DNA of 64,000 nucleotides from Alligator mississippiensis. Its lineage: Eukaryota > Chordata > Crocodylia > Alligatoridae. The stretch is from positions 37,147,756 through 37,211,755 of the forward strand of contig NC_081832.1 of NCBI RefSeq assembly GCF_030867095.1, written 5' to 3'. The notes beneath the pieces were generated by a model. That model did no database searches. It was not told the origin of the DNA and worked only from the letters and a program-made list of their open reading frames with translations. Positions 45,126 through 54,430 of the stretch are shown piece after piece; the stretch's first letter is position 1, and every line of letters begins with the position of its first letter. A program made the position numbers and the translations under genes.

Positions 45126-45930
45126 TGTACTAACAAACCCCAAGAAAAGATATAGATTAGGGTCTGTTAAAGATCAGTGAATCAAATCGGAGAACAGCAT
45201 GAGGTTCTCAAACACCAGTTTGTAGTGATTGGAAAGAAGTACTTTTATATGGATTTCGGTTGGGCAAGGCATTATTGAAGGTCATCTACAGACTGTAATC
45301 ATCATTTGGGTTTCTAAACATAAATAAACTGGCAGAAAAGATTTGTATCCAACACAAGATAACTATTTGGGATGTCATTGTGACTGATAAAAATAATAAT
45401 TACTGAACTGGTACTTAGAGATTATATAGGAAGCAGTGATCATGATCTGATATAATGTGGACAAACAAGACAATTCAAACTAACAATGTATACTAATAAC
45501 ATGTATACCCAGTGCATCATAAGTGTTAATTTCCCTAGTCTGAAGCAAGTAATGAATGAAACTGACTGAGAGGAAGAACTTAATCCGAAAACTATGAATA
45601 CAAATTGATACCTTTTGCAAGTGAACTTGCTGTGTGGTCAAAAAAATCATTATTCTACAATCAAGTAAAAGGACAACCTTGGACAAAAGCCCATCCTGGC
45701 TCAGAAAAGGCAGGAATACAAGGGTATTTCAGAAACTAAGAGCAATTTTGAATTGATGGAAGTTATCGGTTTCCCATGCTCCATAATTTTTCAGGAACCC
45801 TAAAGACAACAAAAATCCTAGCAAGGATCCATTTGTAGATAGAAATGATAAAGCTGTTGGTCATGCAAAAGAGGTAAAAGAAGTGTTCAATAAATTGTTC
45901 CATTTTCTGACTCTATTGACTTGAAAACTG
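45126..45930 (+). mobile_element. Decayed CR1 LINE, endonuclease-end region
   Basis: Contains GGAAGCAGTGATCATGATCT, matching the SDHDL(I) motif that closes LINE endonuclease domains, then GGACAAACAAGACAATTCAA and AAGCAAGTAATGAATGAAAC, wording I associate with reptile CR1. It is heavily decayed with no open frame left. It may belong with the 3' end at 46,270-46,640. Confidence 0.5.
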
Positions 45931-46264
45931 ATACTTGTATCACATGAAGATGTTAGAATACTTTTCGGTCAGTTTAGAACTGAGGAGAGTATTAGAAAAC
46001 TTCTATAAGGGCTAAACGTTTAAGTGCCTGGACATTACAATGTGGTTACACCAAAAAAGGAGCACACCTGCTGGAATCTTTTTTCATGCAAGGCTGGTAT
46101 TTTTGGTTTTTTACATCATTTTACAATCCTATTTGGTGTGCTGTGGGGCCATGCAGGCATCCACATGACTAACATGCAAAGTGCATATACCTGGCTCCAT
46201 ATGTTCATATTTGAGCATAAGTCCAAAAATTATAGTCTAGCAAAAATGGGAGAGATGGTTAATT

Positions 46265-46640
46265 AGATTACTAGTGTTTGGTAGGTTGGCTACTGATGAG
46301 AGAGGCAGGACCATTCCTGAAGGGCAGTTCCAAAGAGGATGGAGTAGACTGTTCTCAGTGATGGCAGATGACAGAACAAGGGACAATGGTTTCAAGTTCC
46401 AGCAAGGGAAGTTTAGGTTAGCTACTAGAAAAAACTCTCTCACTAGCAGGGGAGTAAAACACGGAAACAGGTTACCCAGAGGGGTTGTGGAATCTCCATC
46501 CCTGGAGATTTTTAAGAACCAGCTAGACAAAGCCTTGGCTGGGATGATCTAGTTGGGGACAGTCCTGCATTGAGCAGGGGGTTGGACTAGAAAAATTACC
46601 TCCTGAGGTCCCTTCTAACTCTAATTTTCTATGATTCTAT
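46265..46640 (+). mobile_element. CR1 LINE 3' end
   Basis: A plus-strand frame shows RLATRKNSLTSRGVKHGNRL, PRGVVESPSLEIFKNQLDKA and LAGMI, then the 3' UTR (ATGATCTAGTTGGGGACAGT, TACCTCCTGAGGTCCCTTCT) and the TTTCTATGATTCTATA tip. Confidence 0.9.
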
Positions 46641-46704
46641 AAAATGCCTGGTCTGCAGCCTGACCTTTTAATATTTATGCCCCAAAGCACAAGAATTCTA
46701 ATAC

Positions 46705-47896
46705 AAGTTTCCCTTGATTTATATGGGTTCTTTATATGCAAATTCACTCATGCAATGAGCATATTTAGACCCATAATTAGTTATATGAGAGGTAAATTCA
46801 CTCTTATGTGATCAGCGTGCATGCACCCCCGCCCAAGTAGGTAAGTATGTGCGAGGAGGGGAAAGGGCCATGGCCCCGCTCACCCCAGCCCTGGCTGCAG
46901 TGGCCATGGGAGCGGCTGGCGCCAGTTGCTTGCAGCTGCAGGACTGCACCATGCTCTGCCTGTCCCCAGGGCTGACGCATAGCAGGTGCGTGGGGGTACA
47001 TATACACCCCCTGAGTGCCAGTGAACCCCCTGTCCAGTTGTGCTCCCTGTATAGCCAGCAGGCAGGGGGGCAGGTGGTAGCACCAGTACCCTGTCCCCCG
47101 CAAGTGCCAGCCATGAAGCGGAGCCGCCAGCAGAAGTGGCCACACCGCTTCTGGAAGTGGCCGCAGGAGTTCTGGAAGTGGCGCAGCTGCTTTTATGATG
47201 AATGTGATCGACCAGCTCCCCCCCGGCCAGCAGGATCGACCACCAGGGACCATTCCCCACCCTCCTCCCCAGTCAGCAAGATAGGCCACTGGGGGACCGC
47301 CCCCTGCCCAGTCACTGACTGGTGTCAGGGGGCATGTGCCCCCCGACTCAAGGTACCAGACACCCATGCTTATTCCCCTGCGCCTGGGCTCGCCCCAGCT
47401 CCTGGGCTGCACCATGCCGTGGTGCAGGCAGCTGGTGACAGCTGCTCCCAGGGCCATTCCAGCACGGGCTGGGGTGAGTGTGGACAAGTGGAGCCCTTGG
47501 CAGCGCAGGGTGCAGCACTCACCCCAGCCCTGGCTGCAGTGGCCCTGGGAGCAGCCGACACCGGCTGCTTGCACCAGGGCACGGGGCAGCCCAAGAGCAG
47601 AGGTGAGTGGGGACAGGCAGAGCAAAGTGCAGCCCAGCGGCTACAGGACGCTGGTGGTAGCCGCTCCCAGGGCTGCTGCAGCCAGGGCTGGGGTGAGTGC
47701 TGCTCTTTTCCCTTTGCTTTGCTGCCTTGTGCAGCCCCTGGAGCGGCACCCTTCCCACCACCCCTTCCCTAGTCCCAGCCTCACTCCCTCCCTCCCTCAC
47801 CACCATGGCAACCTATCCTTATTTGTTATATTGTAAAGTGGGTTTAATCTGTGCGCCGTTCTCTCAGAATGCATGTACAGCATAAATCGAGAGAAA
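46705..47896. mobile_element. GC-rich element with terminal inverted repeats
   Basis: The left end GTTTCCCTTGATTTAT and right end (opposite strand) GTTTCTCTCGATTTAT agree at 14 of 16 bases. The AT-rich ends enclose a GC-rich core (about 46,800-47,800) with four copies of a roughly 60-bp module in alternating orientation (46,879; 47,424; 47,518; 47,641). No transposase is seen, and the superfamily is unclear because no clean target duplication was found. The right end abuts the Helitron-like element. Confidence 0.5.
46879..47697. repeat. Four alternating copies of a 60-bp GC-rich module
   Basis: Direct copies start CTCACCCCAGCCCTGGCTGC at 46,879 and 47,518. Inverted copies end GGGCTGGGGTGAG at about 47,477 and 47,697. 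Each neighbouring pair could form a hairpin. The inverted copies carry a GGGGTGAGTG donor-like sequence. Confidence 0.7.
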
Positions 47897-48520
47897 CCTG
47901 TAAAATAAAAGGCTTAGTCCGTGCGTATGTCTGTCTGTAACACTTCTGGGCAACTGTGCATGCGCTGCTGAGAGGGTGGGCAGTGATTGACTGCTCATGC
48001 CCAAGTTGCCGGGGAAGTTTGTGGCGGCAGTGAACACACCCCAGCCACCTGAGCAGCAGCACTTCCCTCCCTGCCTTGCTGCCTGAGGGCGAAGAGGGAG
48101 AATCATGGTGGCACCACTCCCAAGAACAGCCGGAAGGGAAGGGAAGGTGGCAGGCAGAGAGGGAGGGAGGATGGAGCGGGGTCAGAGCTGGACTGGTGGG
48201 TAGAGTGGGCCCAGACCCAGAGCAGCAGAGTGGGGTTGGGCCTGGAGTGGCCAGGGGAGGGGAAGAATTGAGCGTGGCCAGAGCTGGAGTGGTGGTGAGG
48301 GTGGGTAGAGCAGGGCCAGACCCAGAGCAGCTGCGGGGCGGTGGTGGGGGCGAGAGTTGATTGGGCATGGACCCAGAGCAGCAGGGAGGTGGGGAGTTGA
48401 GCAGGGCTGGACCTGGAGCGGCCAGGGGGGAAGGGGAAGTTGAGTGGGGCTGGACCCAGAGCAGCAGGTGGGGGATGCGGGGGCTCCCCCCCCCCATCAT
48501 CTTGATGGGCAATTTGCTAG
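47897..48520 (+). mobile_element. Helitron-like non-autonomous element
   Basis: The 5' end, CCTGTAAAATAAAAGGCTTA, resembles the TCCTATATAATAAAAG start of vertebrate Helitrons. The 3' end has a perfect 7-bp-stem hairpin, CCCATCATCTTGATGGG (48,493-48,509), then GCAATTTG and the terminal CTAG (48,517-48,520). The flanks are A on the left and T on the right, as for insertion between A and T, with no duplication and no inverted ends. The first base of the 5' end is C where T is expected. The interior is GC-rich with repeated GACCCAGAGCAGC words and no Rep/helicase. A related 5' end is at 49,430. Confidence 0.7.
48493..48520 (+). promoter_or_regulatory. Helitron 3' terminator hairpin and CTAG
   Basis: Stem CCCATCA/TGATGGG with loop TCT, placed 7 bases before CTAG. 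This is the rolling-circle termination structure expected at Helitron 3' ends. Confidence 0.7.
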
Positions 48521-49079
48521 TAAACACTTATGTCTGCCTGGCTACTGGTCCTCTGCACAATACAGATTCTCACCTATCCCAATTGGGGAGATTCAGGAGA
48601 GAGAAGCAGCACACAAACTGGCAATAAAATTTTCCTGTATTTACAATTTCCTCCTCCAGTTTACATACCATATTGACACATGACTTATTCTAACACATTT
48701 TATGATTGGTTTATTAAAAATGTCTTTGTTTCACTGAAACCTTGGGAACCAGACTGGACCAATTTCTCTGTAGTCTTAGAACATGTCAATTAGATGGTAT
48801 TTATGTTCTTGTGAAAATTAAAATTTTTGGTAGAGAATTTCTCATCTCCTTCCTTCACTATCTTGGAATGCTGCTTTCCACTGTACTGTTTTCTTTTCAC
48901 CTTGGTTTATGGTTTTCACTGGCAAAGCTGCTTCATTCTTACAACTTCTCAGAAATATGCAAATATTTCTATTACAGAAAAAGTACATCTGATATATTTG
49001 GTTATATCAATCCTTATTACTACTAACATTTTAAACTGAGGCTATATTTTAATACAATGGAAACACAAGAATGGCAAGA
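48521..49079. other. AT-rich intergenic DNA
   Basis: No gene or repeat recognised. Confidence 0.5.
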
Positions 49080-49400
49080 GACTAATGTAGCTAGATAAGG
49101 AGCTTCTAGAATGCCTCGTGCACAAGGAAAGTATACAGACAATGGAAGAATAAGCAGCACACAGGGAAGTAGCAAGAGACAAAAGGGACAAAATCAATAA
49201 GGCAAAGGTAAAAAGCGAGCTTTACCTGTTGATGGAAGTTAAAGACAATAAGAAGAGGTTCTATAATTGTTGGCCAGAAAAGAAAGACCAAGAAAGCTCT
49301 GGGTTTACTGTTAAATAACCAGGGCGAACTCTTAACAGAAGATGTAAAGGTGGAGCTGCTCAACAGCTGCTTTGCCTTAGTTTTCACAAAAAATTAGGCT
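49080..49400 (+). mobile_element. CR1 LINE piece, region before the reverse transcriptase
   Basis: Wording (GGTTCTATAATTGTTGGCCA, GGGTTTACTGTTAAATAACC, GCTCAACAGCTGCTTTGCCT) corresponds to the CR1 linker that reads FYKY..K, LLN..G, LN.FFASVF. It is decayed. Confidence 0.65.
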
Positions 49401-49429
49401 GCAACCAGACAGCTAATAAGGATTGTCAT

Positions 49430-49570
49430 TCTAATATAATAAAGAGCTTAGTCCATCTGTCTGTCTGTCCATAACACTCTCTGGAGCACTCAGATTGGTT
49501 ACTTAAACGACCAATCAGAGAACTCCAAAAGCATTCTGAACAGGAGGTAGCAAAAAAGAGAACAAAAAAA
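49430..49570 (+). mobile_element. Helitron-like 5' end fragment
   Basis: TCTAATATAATAAAGAGCTT followed by AGTCCATCTGTCTGTCTG and TCCATAACACTCTCTGG. It parallels the start of the 47,897 element (AAAATAAAAGGCTTAGTCC, then GTCTGTCTGTAACACTTCTG). The 3' end is missing. Confidence 0.55.
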
Positions 49571-49599
49571 GGCCAAAAAACCCAGCTGAGACTTTTGAT

Positions 49600-49865
49600 C
49601 GGTATGAATTAATTGAATAAGTGCTTAAGAGGGGATATGACAGCAGTCTTAAAGGGTTGTCATAAAGAAAGAGAACACCTTTTCTCTCTTGCTGCAGACA
49701 GCACGATGAAGACCATTGGCTAGAAATTGCAGCAAAGTAGGCTTATACTGGATATCAGGAAAAAATTCTTCACTTTTAGAACAGTGAGGCCGTGGAATAG
49801 ACTGCCTAGAGATAGCTGTAGAATCTCCATTATTGGACAAGTTCAAGAAGAGGGGGGTGCTTCCA
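49600..49865 (+). mobile_element. CR1 LINE C-terminal piece
   Basis: A frame encodes QSRLILDIRKKFFTFRTVRP and WNRLPRDSC, the CR1 ORF2 C-terminus. The tip is lost. Confidence 0.75.
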
Positions 49866-50550
49866 AAAATATATTGGGGTCATTGATGGTACCCACAGTC
49901 CCTTCTTGTATCTGGTGCACACTGACGCATCAACCACAATGGATGAGTCTCCATTGTGTTGTGAAAGGTCTTCGACCGCTGAGCACAGCTTACCCCCAAG
50001 ACTGTTAGGGCATTAGTTGAGGTATACAACACCAGGGTCTTCAGGAACTCCCACCTACTGCCCGGCTGACATGAATGTTCCCCATGGCACTCCCAGCCCC
50101 AAATTGGAAGGGAACAACTATCCCTGTCTAACTTCTTGGAGATTTGGCCCATCCACTCCTCCCACAACTCTTGAAGGCCTACACCTGATACTGATACCAG
50201 GAAGGAGCTCTTCAACTGGCTGAGCAGCTGCTGGGTGACTCCGGAGTGCATGTTTAAGTGCATCAAAGCATAAAGGCAGCCACTGTGGGTGCATCTGGAT
50301 GCTAGAGTGGTACATATGCTAAATGGTAATTTCAGCCTGCATCTTGCACACCTGTGAAACCACTGGCTTGATCTTTCTGGAAGCCTGGAAAGTAAAGATC
50401 CAGAAGCTTGACAGCTGGTACCAGGCCCCAGAAACAGCCTTGTGAGTGCCACAGCTATGAGGGACTTCTTGTTTGCGAGGCCCTGGCTATCTCTTTTAGT
50501 GGTTCTGGGCTGCAGAGTGGGAAGAGGGCACCACAGTATAAAATTCAAAT
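49866..50550. other. Possible PIF/Harbinger transposase remnant
   Basis: A short plus-strand reading gives GVIDGTHSPFLYLVHTDAS, like the C/A-IDGTHI box of PIF/Harbinger transposases. The rest of the interval keeps no convincing frame. The minus-strand open frame here matches nothing I know. Confidence 0.3.
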
Positions 50551-50565
50551 GAATGCAGATTTGAC

Positions 50566-50829
50566 CAGTGCCAGATTTAGGCTTAAGCTACAGTTTAGGG
50601 CCTCACAATATGAGAGGCCTCTAAATAAGAAAAAAAAACCCTGACTCAATATCAAGTTTTATAATAATCAGCTGGTAAATAAAGGAGATATGGGAAAATG
50701 ACTCTCTAAATATGGACATTTTCATTCTAATATGACAAAAAATATATACAACGTTGGGTTATTTTAATCATATAGGGCCTCTTAAGCTGGACATAGTTTA
50801 GGGCCTCAGCATGTCATAATCCAGCACTG
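50566..50829. mobile_element. hAT MITE, 264 bp, perfect 8-bp target duplication
   Basis: Inverted ends are CAGTGCCAGATTTAGGC and CAGTGCTGGATTATGAC. Just inside, GTTTAGGGCCTCA occurs at both ends in inverted arrangement. The target duplication GATTTGAC is exact (50,558-50,565 and 50,830-50,837). The centre is AT-rich. Confidence 0.92.
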
Positions 50830-50837
50830 GATTTGAC

Positions 50838-52977
50838 TTTACGTATGTGTGTAGCAAATGCACTTCACATTAAACAATTATAACATGCAAATGGTGCGTG
50901 GAGTTCTGTAGCAAGGTTTGGGTTGCAGGAGCAGCCATGACATCCCTCAGGAACCTTGCAACCCTTCCCTGCTCCAGCTCTAGGGTGCCCTCCCCTTCTC
51001 ACTTGCTTACCACCCCTTAATGTATTTGCTTAATCAAAAGGGAAGATGCCTTAGGGTCCTAGAATAAGTCCCAGTTCTCTTAGTCACCAGCAGCTCCCTC
51101 CTGGACCCTACTGGTCTCTGTTCTGCTCCTCTCGAGCTAAGTGAGTCCTCCTGACCTGTCCCTGCCCCCCATAGGGTACCAGTAACCTTAAGGGCTATTA
51201 TGTGGGCTCCCCAATACCTGTGCCTTGCAGTTACTGTATGATTACTACCTTATTAGGGCCTTGGCTTTCTCAGCCTCCACCCCTTTTCTCTAGCTGCAAG
51301 CCTCCAGATTTAGGTCTGGCTATCTTAGCCTTAGCCCCATCAGTCATTAGGATCTCTGAGCCTCTGGCCCCAGTCTCACTCTTCCTTGGGAGCTGGACCC
51401 CCCCGGCCCTGGTTCTACCCTTCTCAGGCTGAGCCCCTTGGCCCAGTCTGGCTTTCACCCTTGCTAGTCTTCAGCCACTTTTTCCAAGCTTCCATCTTTT
51501 TCCAAGAAGAGATACAGGCATACTTTACCAGCCTTTCCAAATAAGCTCTACTTTGCACCAAAAGCACACCTTCACACTGACATCGCTCTAAGCTTCCATC
51601 TTCTGGCTAAGCCTTCCCTGTGCCTTGAGCCCCTAATAGAGCTCAAGACACTCCCATGCCCCCAGACACTATTAGAATCTCCACCCTCCCCCAACAGTCC
51701 CAAACTCAAACCACCAGTTAAAACTAAAACCAAAAACATAAAACATTCTGGCTATAACTAAATCTCTAACCTCCTGGCTACATACTAAAACTCCTACCCA
51801 GCCATGGGCCTTAGTCTGCTACTAGCCCTCAGTCCCTTCGCTTGCTGCCTTCAGGCATACTAAGCACAAGTCTCTCTCAGCAATAGGCTTTATATAAATA
51901 AAAACACACACACACATACACACTTTTTTTTTACATGGTTATATATGTCTAAACCAATCCCCTAACAGGAAAAAAATTGCACCCGTACAAAGGCCCGCTG
52001 GCCACCCATACCTGTTACAATGTCCGCAACTGCACGCAAAACGCACAAAATATACACACGGTCCTTTCTGGCATTTTCACCAGAGTTCTTCCCTTTTCAG
52101 CCTCCAGGGCCAGACTGACTACCTTGGCTCCAGCCCTGGTTTCTCTCTCTCACAGGCCCTGCCCTTTCCACTTAGGTGATGTCACAGGGCTGGCTGCAGG
52201 TGGCCTCTAATTAAAGCTTATCAACTGGTCTTACTGGAAGCTTACCTGTAGCAGTGCCTTGTCTCCCCCGTGCAGGACTCCAGCCTACAAGCCCATTGTG
52301 GAGCAGCTAGCCCTGCAATTGGCTTCCTACTACTCACATAAGGATTGTCCTGCTTCCCTGGGACTGCTCTCCTGCAGCTTCTCCCTCACAGCCTTCTCCA
52401 CCTGGGGCTCTCCCTCAGCTCTTGCTGCCTTAAAGTAACAGAGAGCCTGAGGCACCCTTTGAAGAAGCAAAGTTCTATGCAAACATGAGAGAAGGGGATA
52501 TAAGGGTATTTCAACCTAGAGTGGAGGAAGGGATGCACTCCCCAGAAGTGGCACACAAACAGCCCAATACCCTTGCCAGGACCTTACCAAATCTATTTTG
52601 CCTTTATTGTTTTTCAGAGGTTGAACTTTGCTGTCCTCTGTGGTCTAGAAGGGTAGACAACATTGCTAAGATCCCTTAACTCTGTATTAATATTTTTTTC
52701 TCTCTTTTGTCTGTGAATAACGGTCTGGAGCCCAGAGTGATGGATTATTAGGGGTATGTTTAAGACTTTCTAGCTCAGATTGGAAGCACGTGTCATTAAC
52801 GGGTGTGGTTTTTTTTAACAGGGGTTCTCATTTGGAGACTGAATGGAATCAAGGGAGAAGGAAAGTTCTCTTTGGAATAAGAAATGGGATCTTTTCCACA
52901 ATCATTTCAGAGCTAGTAGGATATATAACTAGTCAAATACTAATGGTTTTTTATTATGAATTGTTTCTACTTTAAAT
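50838..52977. repeat. C/T-rich degenerate block and flanks
   Basis: From about 51,080 to 52,440 the plus strand is pyrimidine-rich, with recurring GGCCCTGG, CAGCCTCC and TAGCCTTAGCCCC words, an internal (CA)n run near 51,900, and ends that include GTGATGTCACAGGGCTGGC. It is similar in style to the block at 5,080. The stretch from 52,440 to 52,977 shows nothing notable. Confidence 0.45.
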
Positions 52978-53318
52978 CAGGGATGACAAAGGTGCAGCCC
53001 ATGGACTGAATCTGCTCTGCAGAGCCCCATCATCTGCCCCCCCCCGGTGCTGTCCCTGGGTCTAGAGTTGACCCACACACTGCATTCACCAGGCACCAGC
53101 CCAGCCCAGCGCACAGGGCCCAGGACATACTGCATGTGACAGCCACTCCACTTAGCCCTGCACCTGTGCTGTATGTGGCACCCCCTCCGCCGCTCCGGGG
53201 GGGAGGGGGGGGCCTGTGCAGCACATGTCCCAGACTGGCCTAACATACGCTGGATTCTGCGTGGGGATTTGCAGTCCGTAAGGCCATTCAGTTGGGCCAA
53301 ATGAGTTTGACAGACCCG
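52978..53318. mobile_element. hAT-type element with imperfect duplication
   Basis: The left end is CAGGGATGACAAAGGTGCAG. The right end, inverted, begins CGGGTCTGTCAAACTCATTT. Flanks CTTTAAAT and CTTCATAT agree at 6 of 8 positions. The centre is GC-rich, with no open transposase frame. Confidence 0.65.
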
Positions 53319-53429
53319 CTTCATATGCCGGTATTTTCCTAACTGTGATGCCTAGCGGTACTTTACCTGGAGGCGGAGAAAGGGCTTTCAGGTGCTTTTG
53401 CTTATGAAGTCTACTAGATTTTGCAGGTT

Positions 53430-54430
53430 AGAGGGCTAAGGCTGCCAGCGAGGCATCAGGCAGGCTCAGCACAGACATGCAAACCCAGGAACGCTGGCGA
53501 AGGCGGGAAGGCACGGAGCTCAGCCCGGAAACCAGGGAGGCGGAGGCCCCAAGCCCGCCCGAAACGCTAGTGCCGTCAGAGCGCGGAGGGGTGACGACCC
53601 GGAGCCGAGAAGCCTTGTAGGGAGGCAGCTCCAGGCCGCCGCTTCCCAGCCTGTGGGGCGTGACGGAGATGGAGGCGGTCACGGCAGCAGCCAGCCAGCG
53701 CAACCTAGGGCACCCCCCCAAGCCAGACACTAGCACTGCGGCGCGTTGCCCTGCGCCTGCGGGCACCCGGCGGGGCGGGGCGAGCAGCGTCACCCACTGG
53801 CCCCGCCCAAGAGGCGCGCGCCGCCGCGGGCCGAGCCCCGCCCCGCCCCGCAGCGCTGGCTGGGCAGCTGCCGCGGCGGCCATTTTGTAGCGCTGGAGCG
53901 CGGGGTGGACTCGGCGGTGTCCGCTCCTCTCTAGTCCCCTTTCCCGTGCAGATTCCTCGGTAAGGAGCCGGCAGCGCCCGGACCTCGCCCAGCCCCTTTC
54001 CTGCGCCGCGGGCTCGCCTACGGCCGGGCGGGGGGAGGCCGGGCCCGACCTGCACGCCCGCGCTTCGCCAGCCGCACAAAGGGGGGAAGGGAGGGCCGGG
54101 CCGGGGCGCTTGGAGCTTCCGCGGCGGCTAGTGAGTCTGTGCGGCCACAGCGCAGTTGGCGGCGGGATTGAGGCCCGGCCTGGCCTGGCCTGGCCTCAGC
54201 TCGCCTCGCCGGGCGCCCCTGCAGAGCCCGCGCTGCTGCGGCTCCTTCCCACGAGCGCGGGAGGCGGCGGCCGACCAGCAGCAGGAGCAGCAGCAGCGAG
54301 GGGCGAGCGCGGCGTGGCGGGTCCGACTCGGGCGAATCACGAGCCGTGGCGGGGCTGGATCTGGTTTAAAGCTGCAAGGACGCATGCTCGGGCGATAGCT
54401 CCTTGCAGGATGTGTGGCCTGTGAGCGGCC
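53430..54430. promoter_or_regulatory. RBM12: CpG island, RBM12 (and probably CPNE1) promoter
   Basis: Dense CpG over about 1 kb, with GC boxes (CCCCGCCCCGCCCCG at 53,836-53,850) and a YY1-type site (GCGGCCATTTTG near 53,876-53,887) at the likely start of transcription. There is no TATA box. In mammals RBM12 and CPNE1 share this first exon; that sharing is knowledge from mammals, not shown here. Confidence 0.8.
53880..53959 (+). other. RBM12: RBM12 non-coding exon 1
   Basis: Downstream of the GC boxes and YY1-type site, the sequence runs to a consensus donor TCG|GTAAGG at 53,959/53,960. The transcription start is estimated, so the left edge is approximate. No ATG with a useful frame is present, which fits a 5' UTR exon. 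Confidence 0.65.

Noticed and set aside
46849-47772. 307-codon plus-strand and 273-codon minus-strand open frames
   Set aside because: Both overlap the same GC-rich repeated modules, with no recognisable domain and biased residues. They are explained by the repeat structure.
49880-50548. 222-codon minus-strand open frame
   Set aside because: No domain recognised, and the only family-like motif in the interval is on the plus strand.
53428-53883. 151-codon minus-strand frame starting with an alanine run, possibly a divergent gene at the RBM12 promoter
   Set aside because: GC-rich promoter DNA gives long frames in several readings here. There is no conserved motif and no splice structure. A divergent non-coding transcript is possible but not supported.
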